Positions 53,389 through 59,702 of a stretch of DNA of 62,453 bases are shown one piece after another. The notes below the pieces were generated by a model. The model was given only the letters and a program-made list of their open reading frames with translations. It searched no databases and was not told the DNA's origin. Position numbers and translations under genes: made by a program. The stretch is from contig JAFTID010000007.1 of the NCBI GenBank assembly GCA_017457085.1, positions 1 through 62,453 of the forward strand, given 5' to 3'. Source of the DNA: Phascolarctobacterium sp. GTDB lineage: Bacteria; Bacillota; Negativicutes; Acidaminococcales; Acidaminococcaceae. Numbering within the stretch: position 1 is the first letter of the stretch; every line of letters begins with the position of its first letter.

Positions 53389-53422
53389 AATTCCACCTTG
53401 CGAAATCAGGGTGGAATTTTTT
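53389..53422 (+). terminator. Terminator of the sugar ABC operon
   Basis: AATTCCACCT and AGGGTGGAATT, then TTTT. Confidence 0.85.
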
Positions 53423-53454
53423 GTGGTTAATATATTGGCTGAAACTTGCTAAAT

Positions 53455-53772
53455 ATGGCAATTTTAGATAAAATATTAACTATGGAAGACTTTGTTTTTA
53501 ATTTTATGGAAGTTACTCCACAGGAGATAAATTTGAAGATTGCGGAGAGGGCTCGTGCTATCCGTAAACGCAGAAAAATGTCACAGGAAAGACTAAGTGA
53601 GAAATCTGGAGTAAGCTTAGGTTCTGTGAAGCGTTTTGAAAGAAGTGGCGAGATTTCTCTAATGTCTTTAACAAAGCTTGCTATTGCTTTAGAAATTGAG
53701 CAAGATATGAAAAGCTTATTTTCAGATGTTCCGTATCGTTCACTTGAGGAGATAGACGATGAAGACCGTTAA
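53455..53772 (+). CDS. HipB-like XRE antitoxin
   Basis: 105 residues with one HTH (about 35-90): IAERARAIRKRRKMSQERLS, KSGVSLGSVKRFERSGEISL, LTKLAIALEIEQDM. This fits HipB-type repressors next to a HipA-family gene, which follows with a 14-bp overlap. No ribosome binding site is evident before any of the possible starts (53455, 53482, 53506), so the start is uncertain. It would bind the operon operator and the partner. Confidence 0.8.
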   Translation: MAILDKILTMEDFVFNFMEVTPQEINLKIAERARAIRKRRKMSQERLSEKSGVSLGSVKRFERSGEISLMSLTKLAIALEIEQDMKSLFSDVPYRSLEEIDDEDR

Positions 53773-54088
53773 TGAATTAAATGTTTTATTTCACAATAGA
53801 AGAGTTGGGCGAATAAAGCGTTATAAAAACTATCTGACAGCTTTTGAATATGATAAGGATTGGCTGTTGGATGGCTTTTCTATTAGTCCATTTACTCTGC
53901 CATTAAAACAACAAGTGTTTATTTCTAAACAAGAACCTTTTGACGGAGTATTTGGTGCTTTTTCAGATAGTTTGCCCGATGGTTGGGGCAGGCTTCTGAA
54001 AGAAGTTTCGGAACGTGCTTTGGAAATGGTAGGGGAAAAGAAAAAATATAATTTAATTTTTGATAACTGCCATTGCTTTACTACTTAA
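53759..54088 (+). CDS. HipA N-terminal subdomain protein, truncated HipA or HipS-like
   Basis: 109 residues. NVLFHNRRVGRIKRYKNYLT through PFDGVFGAFSDSLPDGWGRLL is the HipA N-terminal subdomain. After GRLL it departs into KEVSERALEMVGEKKKYNLI and stops without a kinase domain. The length equals HipS of three-gene HipBST systems, but no HipT kinase follows; instead about 100 bp continue in frame after the stop (KYPIGSFALVEEILRSKF). Either an orphan HipS or a hipA shortened by deletion. Confidence 0.65.
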   Translation: MKTVNELNVLFHNRRVGRIKRYKNYLTAFEYDKDWLLDGFSISPFTLPLKQQVFISKQEPFDGVFGAFSDSLPDGWGRLLKEVSERALEMVGEKKKYNLIFDNCHCFTT

Positions 54089-54222
54089 TGTCTTACTGGT
54101 GCTAAATATCCTATTGGTAGTTTTGCACTGGTAGAAGAAATTTTACGTTCTAAATTTGGGTTCGCAAGATGGAGAGCAATAGATATCTAAAGATTTCTGA
54201 AACTATTTTGATTCAAGACAAT

Positions 54223-54267
54223 AATAGGGAACTTTTCTAGTAGTAGAACGCAGGAAAGTTCCCTATT
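54223..54267 (+). repeat. Hairpin 1 of a duplicated pair upstream of fic
   Basis: AATAGGGAACTTT (54223-54235) and AAAGTTCCCTATT (54255-54267), then TTATTCTT; works as a terminator for the hip remnant. Confidence 0.85.
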
Positions 54268-54280
54268 TTATTCTTGAAAA

Positions 54281-54323
54281 ATAGGGAACTTTTTAATAAA
54301 ATATCTTTAAGAAAGTTCCCTAT
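54281..54323 (+). repeat. Hairpin 2 of a duplicated pair, abutting the fic ribosome binding site
   Basis: ATAGGGAACTTT (54281-54292) and AAAGTTCCCTAT (54312-54323); GGAGG of the fic gene starts at the next base. It repeats hairpin 1 with a different loop and may act as operator or as translational control. Confidence 0.85.
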
Positions 54324-54333
54324 GGAGGTCGAC

Positions 54334-55272
54334 ATGGTTAGTCGTATTCAAGATATACAAGAGTTGTTGCAAAAGAAAGCGGATATTCAAGCTCGTTTAA
54401 ATTTGTTACCTTATGATGGTACTCCTGAAGTGAAAGGAAGTAATGGTAAAAAGTATCTGTATGTTAGGAAAAGAATTGCCAGTAGATTGACTTCAACTTA
54501 TGTTGATGTGTATTCCGAAGAATTACATCAGTTACTGTTGAAAAATGCAAAAGATGCCAAAGATTTTAGGAAACAGATTCGTACTATTGATAAAGAATTA
54601 AATAAATTAGGATATGTTGCTACTGAAATACCTTTGCGTGTATTGCAGAATTTGGATTTTGCAAAGGCTAATATGAAAGCGAATATCTACGACCAAGCAA
54701 TTCTTGAAGGTGTAGCAACTTCTTTCCCACAAACAGAAGACATTATCGACAATGGCAAAGTATCTGGAATGACGGCTACTGATGTGCAAAAGATTTTAAA
54801 TCTTAAACACGCATGGGAGTTTATATTAGATAAAGATGTGGTTCAGAGTCCAAGCAACTATCATTTGCTGTGCCACATTGCAAAGTTGATAAATGAAGGT
54901 TTCTTTTTTGATGGGGGAAGAATTAGAGCCGTGCCTGTGACTATTGGTGGTTCTTCTTATGTTCCACCTATACCTGTTGAAGTGGATGTAAGGGATAAAA
55001 TTGATGATATAGTGAGTAGTGATGGTGATGATATAGATAAGGCCATAGAACTGTGCCTATATTGTATGAAGACACAAGTTTATACTGATGGTAATAAACG
55101 TGCTTCTGTAATTTTTGCTAATCACTATTTAATTGCTCATGGTGGTGGTTTTTTAGTTATTCCGGAAAAAGAAGTACCTACATTTAAAAAGCTTTTGGTT
55201 TCTTATTACGAAGGTAAGGGGGAACCCGTAATAAAAAAATTCCTTAAAGAAAAATGTTGGAGAACGTTTTGA
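54334..55272 (+). CDS. Fic-domain protein with non-canonical motif
   Basis: 312 residues. An N-terminal helical part (about 1-130) precedes a Fic fold. The Fic motif reads QVYTDGNKRAS where active AMP transferases have HxFxDGNxR: the catalytic His is replaced by Gln, while DGNKR for phosphate binding is kept. GGSSYVPPIPV is the flap. A subfamily with Gln at this place is known in Firmicutes, often of unclear activity. GGAGG 5 bases upstream fixes the start at 54334. Twin hairpins precede it and a terminator follows at 55310. Confidence 0.85.
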   Translation: MVSRIQDIQELLQKKADIQARLNLLPYDGTPEVKGSNGKKYLYVRKRIASRLTSTYVDVYSEELHQLLLKNAKDAKDFRKQIRTIDKELNKLGYVATEIPLRVLQNLDFAKANMKANIYDQAILEGVATSFPQTEDIIDNGKVSGMTATDVQKILNLKHAWEFILDKDVVQSPSNYHLLCHIAKLINEGFFFDGGRIRAVPVTIGGSSYVPPIPVEVDVRDKIDDIVSSDGDDIDKAIELCLYCMKTQVYTDGNKRASVIFANHYLIAHGGGFLVIPEKEVPTFKKLLVSYYEGKGEPVIKKFLKEKCWRTF

Positions 55273-55309
55273 GATTAAGTTTCAAGGATTTTAGATTAAG
55301 TGAATTCCC

Positions 55310-55352
55310 AAGCGAAGAGGTTGTGAGGAGCAGCTTCTTCGCTTTACTTTTT
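55310..55352 (+). terminator. Terminator after fic
   Basis: AAGCGAAGA and TCTTCGCTT, then TACTTTTT. Confidence 0.75.
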
Positions 55353-55477
55353 AAGGAGTTAGCAAATCTGACAAAATATTGTTCGCTTTAAACAAACATC
55401 TTGCAAAATTTTGAAAATTATGATAGGGTTAGGGTGTTCTTGGTAGTAAAATAAATTACAGAAAGAAGGTTATCATT

Positions 55478-56068
55478 ATAGCTAAGAAAACAAATAGTTG
55501 TTTTAAGTTAGCAGTACCAAGTTTTACCAAAATCAAAGCAGAAAAAATGCAAGATTTAGTCTGCAGGGCACAAAATGATGAGCAAGCTGCCATTGATGAA
55601 CTGTGCCAGATTTTTAAGCCTCTCATTTACAGTGAGGCAAAACGCCAAACAGTTTATAATGTGTTGGGCGAAGATGCAGTTAATACTGCGTGGATTATTT
55701 TCCTAAACTTCATAAAGCGCTACAAGGGGAATAATTATGCAAGTCTACCTGGTATGCTTCAGTGCGTTTTATATTATGAGCTGCTTCATGCCATGAAAAA
55801 AGAGATTTGTGTTTATGACAATGAGTTCAATTCCGAAGAGGTATTGGAAAATCAGTCTTGTGATGTCATTGAAGAAAACTTTAACAATATGGTGATTAAG
55901 GAAAGTTTAAGAGCTTTACCGCCAAAGCAATGGCAATTACTGGAAATGTATTACGTGCAGGACAAGAACCATAGACAGATTGCCAAGGTTTTGGGTTGCA
56001 GTGAAAGACACGTTAAACGTTTGAAGCGTTTGGCAATAGATAATCTTAGAAGTAAGCTACAAGCTTAG
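55478..56068 (+). CDS. Orphan sigma-70-like factor, possibly with an ATA start
   Basis: 173 residues from the first ATG (55547). Region 2-like AAIDELCQIFKPLIYSEAKR and a clear region 4 HTH, LPPKQWQLLEMYYVQDKNHR..IAKVLGCSERHVKRLKRLA, make it an ECF-size sigma factor as found in conjugative and phage islands. The ATG has no ribosome binding site; 23 in-frame codons upstream (AKKTNSCFKLAVPSFTKIKA) lead to ATA at 55478 with AGAAGG 7-8 bases before it. The true start may be ATA (or ATT 55475), or a mutated ATG. Confidence 0.7.
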   Translation: MAKKTNSCFKLAVPSFTKIKAEKMQDLVCRAQNDEQAAIDELCQIFKPLIYSEAKRQTVYNVLGEDAVNTAWIIFLNFIKRYKGNNYASLPGMLQCVLYYELLHAMKKEICVYDNEFNSEEVLENQSCDVIEENFNNMVIKESLRALPPKQWQLLEMYYVQDKNHRQIAKVLGCSERHVKRLKRLAIDNLRSKLQA

Positions 56069-56076
56069 TTGTTTAC

Positions 56077-56109
56077 AAGCTCCGTTCTTTGGGACGGGGC
56101 TTTGTTTTA
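56077..56109 (+). terminator. Terminator after the sigma-like gene
   Basis: AAGCTCCGT and ACGGGGCTT around a loop, then TGTTTTATTTT. Confidence 0.75.
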
Positions 56110-56123
56110 TTTTGGGGTGTGAT

Positions 56124-56139
56124 TGTTTCACGTGAAACA
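56124..56139. promoter_or_regulatory. parS site (ParB/Spo0J binding)
   Basis: TGTTTCACGTGAAACA is a perfect 16-bp palindrome identical to the Bacillus consensus parS. It lies in an intergenic gap, as expected. ParB-CTP clamps load here to segregate the chromosome origin, so this region is probably origin-proximal. No parAB genes are in the window. Confidence 0.9.
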
Positions 56140-56522
56140 TTTGTTGGAGAGGGACATAGGTTTAGAAAAAATTTAATATTTATTTTTAAGGGAACAGGGT
56201 AACTAACGCTTACGCATTAGTTTATATTAAGACTATACTTAGGAAATAGGAAGCAAAGCTGCGCTTTGCTTGATTAGGGCAAGAAAATAAGGAAGAGGAA
56301 GAAAATTTATAAAAGAAGGAGAAGGAAAAAAGAATCTCACTCTTATAATGGGCAATTTTTTAGTAAAAAGGGACATGGGCTTGCAAAATTTTTTAGAATT
56401 CAAGAAAAAGTGGATTTTAAAATTTTTTAGCAGGTTATGTCCCTTTTCGTCATTTTTAGCCCCATTATAAGAGTGAGGGGGAAGTGTGTTAAGGTATGTG
56501 CTTGGAGAAAAGTTTAATAAAT
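56140..56522. other. Gene-free gap with a 142-bp nested palindrome (56336-56477)
   Basis: Arms CTCACTCTTATAATGGG (56336-56352) and CCCATTATAAGAGTGAG (56461-56477) are perfect over 17 bp; inside, AAAAGGGACAT (56366-56376) pairs with ATGTCCCTTTT (56437-56447). Two direct AAAATTTTTTAG stretches lie in the loop. An AGCAAAGC/GCTTTGCT hairpin occurs near 56252. No convincing gene is present in this gap. Confidence 0.75.
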
Positions 56523-56551
56523 TTGACAATATCGCTCGTTATGTTTAATAT
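56523..56551 (+). promoter_or_regulatory. Promoter of the HipB-like gene
   Basis: TTGACA (56523-56528), 17-bp spacer, TAATAT (56546-56551). Confidence 0.75.
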
Positions 56552-56572
56552 TATAGACATAGGAGTGATTTT

Positions 56573-56878
56573 ATGGCTAAGAAAACAGTTGTGATAATGC
56601 CTAAGACTTTAGCGGTACTGGAGCAAATGGGTGAACAAATTAAATTGGCAAGGCTTCGTAGAAAGTTGCCTGCCGAACTTATTGCAGAGCGAGCTGGAAT
56701 AAGTAGGGCAACATTATGGTCTATTGAGAAAGGGGCTCCCACGGTAGCTATTGGTATGTATGCTGCAGTACTGCATGCACTTAACAATATGGATAGAGAT
56801 TTGCTTCTAATCGCCAAAGATGATGAGTTCGGGCGTAAGTTACAAGATATAGAACTTTTGTCTAAAAAGGGTACATAG
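56573..56878 (+). CDS. HipB-like XRE regulator of an erased hipBA locus
   Basis: 101 residues. KTLAVLEQMGEQIKLARLRR, LIAERAGISRATLWSIEKGA and YAAVLHALNNMDRDLLLIAK are the typical sequence of the XRE antitoxins placed before HipA-like kinases. AGGAGTGA precedes the ATG. The expected hipA follows 15 bp downstream but only its two ends remain (see 56894). It may still repress its own promoter, as an antitoxin without toxin. Confidence 0.88.
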   Translation: MAKKTVVIMPKTLAVLEQMGEQIKLARLRRKLPAELIAERAGISRATLWSIEKGAPTVAIGMYAAVLHALNNMDRDLLLIAKDDEFGRKLQDIELLSKKGT

Positions 56879-56893
56879 TTAAGAGGTACAAAA

Positions 56894-57000
56894 ATGGCAG
56901 AGAAAATTATTTATGCTTATGAAAATTGGAGGTACTTGCTCAAAGATATGGCATTTCTCGTTCGTCATATGAATAAATGCAATTAGCCTTTGTAGTTACT
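56894..57000 (+). pseudogene. hipA remnant: start and end of gene fused by internal deletion
   Basis: ATG 56894, behind AAGAGGT, encodes MAEKIIYAYENW, a HipA-type N-terminus, but stops at 56984. From 56926 another frame encodes LEVLAQRYGISRSSYE, a stop, then MQLAF, matching the C-terminal end of HipA kinases (LA.KYGISR.E...M..AF). About 400 codons between are missing and the join is out of frame. The kinase domain is gone, so no toxin can be made. Confidence 0.75.
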
Positions 57001-57004
57001 TTTC

Positions 57005-57031
57005 GGCAGGCTTAGACCTGCCTTTTCTTTT
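57005..57031 (+). terminator. Terminator of the decayed hip locus
   Basis: GGCAGG/CCTGCC with CTTAGA loop, then TTTTCTTTTT. Confidence 0.85.
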
Positions 57032-57105
57032 TACCTTCGTTTGTCATTTCTGCAAATCTATTTTATAATTACAGTAGAATTTCTTTTTGAACGGAGGATT
57101 ACCTT

Positions 57106-58479
57106 ATGAAAAAGTTTCTGCTGACGTTTTTAAGCTTTTGCTTTTGTTGTACTACTGCCTTCGCCGCAGAAAAGTCTTTAAAAGAACAGTTGCGTGATAC
57201 GTACTTTACAGCTATTTCTGCTGCCTCTTGTTTGGGTGTGTATTTGCCGGAACATTCCAGTGAGTTCAGTTTTATGCGTAGTCATGGTTGGGAGATTGCA
57301 CCCTATGTTTTTGAAGACGAAGCTGTTAAAACTAACTTTTCCATTGCCAGCAATACTTGCACTGATTGCGGCAAGGAATTATATGTAGTTACCTTTAAAG
57401 GCTCCACTAGCAAAAAAGATTGGGGAATCAATCTAAAGACTTCCCATACAGCCTATGGTGGTACTACTTTGGAAGAAATGGCAGCTATTGCTAAACAAGA
57501 CTCAAAAGAAAAGAAGCCTGCTGTTCACGAAGGCTTCAATACGTATGTAGATTCTGTTCTGCGTTCTTCCGTAGTGAATGCCCAAAGTAAATTCAAAGGC
57601 GTTTTCAAAAAGGTTTACGAAACGGACAACGCTCATTTAATTTTGACAGGCCATAGCCTTGGAGGTGCTACTGCTACTCTTTTAGGTGAAAGACTTGTAA
57701 GCTTGGGTATGCCTAAAGAAAAATTTACCGTCATTACTTTTGGCGCTCCTGCTATTAGTAATGATGAATTTGCCATGGAGTACGGCGATAAGATTAATTT
57801 GTTGCGCGTTACCAATACTTCTGACCCAATTCCGGGGAGCTTGCAAACCTTCTTCGGTGGCTACAAACAATTTGGCGAGCACGTGAAGTATCACATCTCT
57901 CCGAAGATTAGCAGTAATAACCACGACGTTGCTTTGTACTTAGACCATAGTGTCAGTGAATACTACAAAGTTTATGATAAGGCGGTAGCTATGAATTTGG
58001 CGAAGCCTGCGCCCTATAATAAACTTGCTTCTGGCAAACCTTTAGTTGCTTTGTGGCTTCATGGAGCGCCTGGTTTGGCGAAACGTGAGTACGTTCCGGA
58101 CATTAAGCGTTTTATCACAGAAGAATATATGGGTATGCTTCCTTCTTATGTAGTTATGGATGATGCTTTGGACCCCAATAATTTCTACCGCCACGAGGAC
58201 ATTTTGCGTTTAAGTAGAGAAGTTGGCGCAGATTATGTTCTTGTTTGTGGTATTGACGGCAACCAATCTAAAGATAAAGATTATTGGTATATTGTTTTGA
58301 ACCAAGGCTTGTTTAAAGCAGATGGCTCTTTGCTGAGCATTGTAACCCTTGCGAAAAAAGTTGGCGGGACAGGTACAATTCAAGCTACTGGCGAAAATCT
58401 GTTGAGTGCCAAGGCAGAGCTGGAACAGCACTTGCCTTTTGTGACTACGGGACACAGAGAACTTTTGTGCCATTTTTAA
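57106..58479 (+). CDS. Exported class 3 lipase-like alpha/beta hydrolase
   Basis: 457 residues. Signal peptide KKFLLTFLSFCFCCTTAFAA; then the lipase class 3 core with nucleophile elbow HLILTGHSLGGATATLLGE (Ser about 188), an acid in NTSDPIPGSLQTFF, and His in YLDHSVSEYY. ELYVVTFKGSTSKKDW is the oxyanion region. The last 150 residues form a second alpha/beta domain (LVALWLHGAPGLAKREYVP) of unknown role. It likely hydrolyses lipid esters outside the inner membrane. CGGAGG precedes the ATG. The 3' end is 21 bp from the UDG start. Confidence 0.9.
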   Translation: MKKFLLTFLSFCFCCTTAFAAEKSLKEQLRDTYFTAISAASCLGVYLPEHSSEFSFMRSHGWEIAPYVFEDEAVKTNFSIASNTCTDCGKELYVVTFKGSTSKKDWGINLKTSHTAYGGTTLEEMAAIAKQDSKEKKPAVHEGFNTYVDSVLRSSVVNAQSKFKGVFKKVYETDNAHLILTGHSLGGATATLLGERLVSLGMPKEKFTVITFGAPAISNDEFAMEYGDKINLLRVTNTSDPIPGSLQTFFGGYKQFGEHVKYHISPKISSNNHDVALYLDHSVSEYYKVYDKAVAMNLAKPAPYNKLASGKPLVALWLHGAPGLAKREYVPDIKRFITEEYMGMLPSYVVMDDALDPNNFYRHEDILRLSREVGADYVLVCGIDGNQSKDKDYWYIVLNQGLFKADGSLLSIVTLAKKVGGTGTIQATGENLLSAKAELEQHLPFVTTGHRELLCHF

Positions 58480-58499
58480 TCTTAATGGAGGAAGGCACA

Positions 58500-59138
58500 G
58501 TGGATTTGAAAGAATTGGAAATAGAATTAGATAATTGTAGCCAATGTAGCTTTCGACAAGGCTGCATTAGTCCCGTTGGCTGGTATGGCAATCCGGAAAG
58601 CCCCATTGTTTTTGTTGGTGAGGGACCTGGCGGTGTGGAAGATGATTACGGCTGTCCTTTGATTGGCCCTTCTGGACAGCTACTGGATAAAGCATTATGG
58701 GCGGCGAAGATGACTCGCGACAGAGTGCTTACTACTAATGTAATTAAGTGCCGTCCTAAAAATAATCGTACTCCTGATGTTGCAGAAGCAGATTTTTGCG
58801 GGAAGCAATGGCTTGATAGGGAACTGGATATTATCAAACCTAAAGTTATTGTGGCTTTGGGTGGCGTTGCTATGCACTATTTAGGAAATCCAGATATGCG
58901 CATTACCCGTGATAGGGGGCAGTGGTTCAAGACAAAACAAGGCTTTGACTGTATTGCCACTTATCATCCTGCGTTTTTACTGCGTTTGTATGGCAAGCAG
59001 CTTGTTGCTGCCAAATGGGATGTGTTCCACGATTTAGAGACAGCCCGTGACCGTGCGGCAGAGCTTGCGCCGGGGTATCAGTTTATGTCTGAAGAAAAGG
59101 TGGATTTGTTCAAACTTTTTCCAAAACGCATGAGATAA
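58500..59138 (+). CDS. Family 4-like uracil-DNA glycosylase (iron-sulfur)
   Basis: 212 residues. VFVGEGPGGVEDDYGCPLIG (water-activating motif), TNVIKCRPKNNRTPD and TYHPAFLLR are the UDG family 4/5 motifs. Four Cys (in CSQCSFRQGC, KCRP and ADFCG) can hold a 4Fe-4S cluster. It removes uracil from DNA. GTG 58500 is taken as start because GGAGGAAGG lies 7 bases before it; no other start fits. It lies close to the lipase gene and may be read with it. Confidence 0.9.
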   Translation: MDLKELEIELDNCSQCSFRQGCISPVGWYGNPESPIVFVGEGPGGVEDDYGCPLIGPSGQLLDKALWAAKMTRDRVLTTNVIKCRPKNNRTPDVAEADFCGKQWLDRELDIIKPKVIVALGGVAMHYLGNPDMRITRDRGQWFKTKQGFDCIATYHPAFLLRLYGKQLVAAKWDVFHDLETARDRAAELAPGYQFMSEEKVDLFKLFPKRMR

Positions 59139-59261
59139 TTTTGGCAAAGTCTTCGCCTAGGTGAAATGATTGTGAAGTCATTGTCTTGTGGTATGTTTAA
59201 GGTTATAATGATGGCAGAAAAGGGTAGAACTTTAAAAAATATTATTTAAGGAGTGATAACT

Positions 59262-59639
59262 ATGAAAAAATTCTTCGTATGCAAACATTGTGGTAATATG
59301 ATTGGCTTGCTGCATGACGCAGGTGTTCCGATGATGTGCTGTGGTGAAAAAATGGTAGAGCTTGTTCCCAACACTACTGATGGCGCTCATGAAAAACATG
59401 TTCCCGTAGCTACCGTTGAAGGCAACAAGGTAATTGTTAATGTTGGTAGCGTAGATCATCCCATGGTTCCTGAACATTGGATTCAATGGGTATATCTTGA
59501 AACTGACAAAGGCGGTCATCGCAAAGTGCTGAACCCCGGCGAAAAACCCCATCTGGTATTTGCGCTGACTGAAGATGAGAAGCCCGTCGCAGTGTATGAA
59601 TACTGTAATTTGCACGGCCTCTGGGTTATGAAAATGTGA
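59262..59639 (+). CDS. Desulfoferrodoxin (superoxide reductase)
   Basis: 125 residues. The N-terminal desulforedoxin domain has CKHCG and MMCCGEKM (four Cys for Fe). The neelaredoxin domain has EKHVPV, VDHPMVPEHWIQWV and YCNLHGLW, supplying the His4-Cys centre that reduces superoxide. Electron donor probably rubredoxin. AAGGAGTGA precedes the ATG. It fits an anaerobe needing oxygen defence. Terminator at 59656. Confidence 0.96.
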   Translation: MKKFFVCKHCGNMIGLLHDAGVPMMCCGEKMVELVPNTTDGAHEKHVPVATVEGNKVIVNVGSVDHPMVPEHWIQWVYLETDKGGHRKVLNPGEKPHLVFALTEDEKPVAVYEYCNLHGLWVMKM

Positions 59640-59655
59640 TAAGTCATAAAAAATA

Positions 59656-59680
59656 AGGCATCGCTTTTGCGATGCCTTTG
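59656..59680. terminator. Terminator between desulfoferrodoxin and ABC-F genes
   Basis: AGGCATCGC and GCGATGCCT around TTTT; serves the + gene and may serve the convergent ABC-F gene. Confidence 0.8.
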
Positions 59681-59702
59681 TTCGTTAATGCATAAAATTT
59701 TA

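Noticed and set aside
56239-56529. Open frame on the minus strand opposite the 142-bp palindrome
   Set aside because: Low-complexity composition, no ribosome binding site, and it runs through both arms of the inverted repeat.
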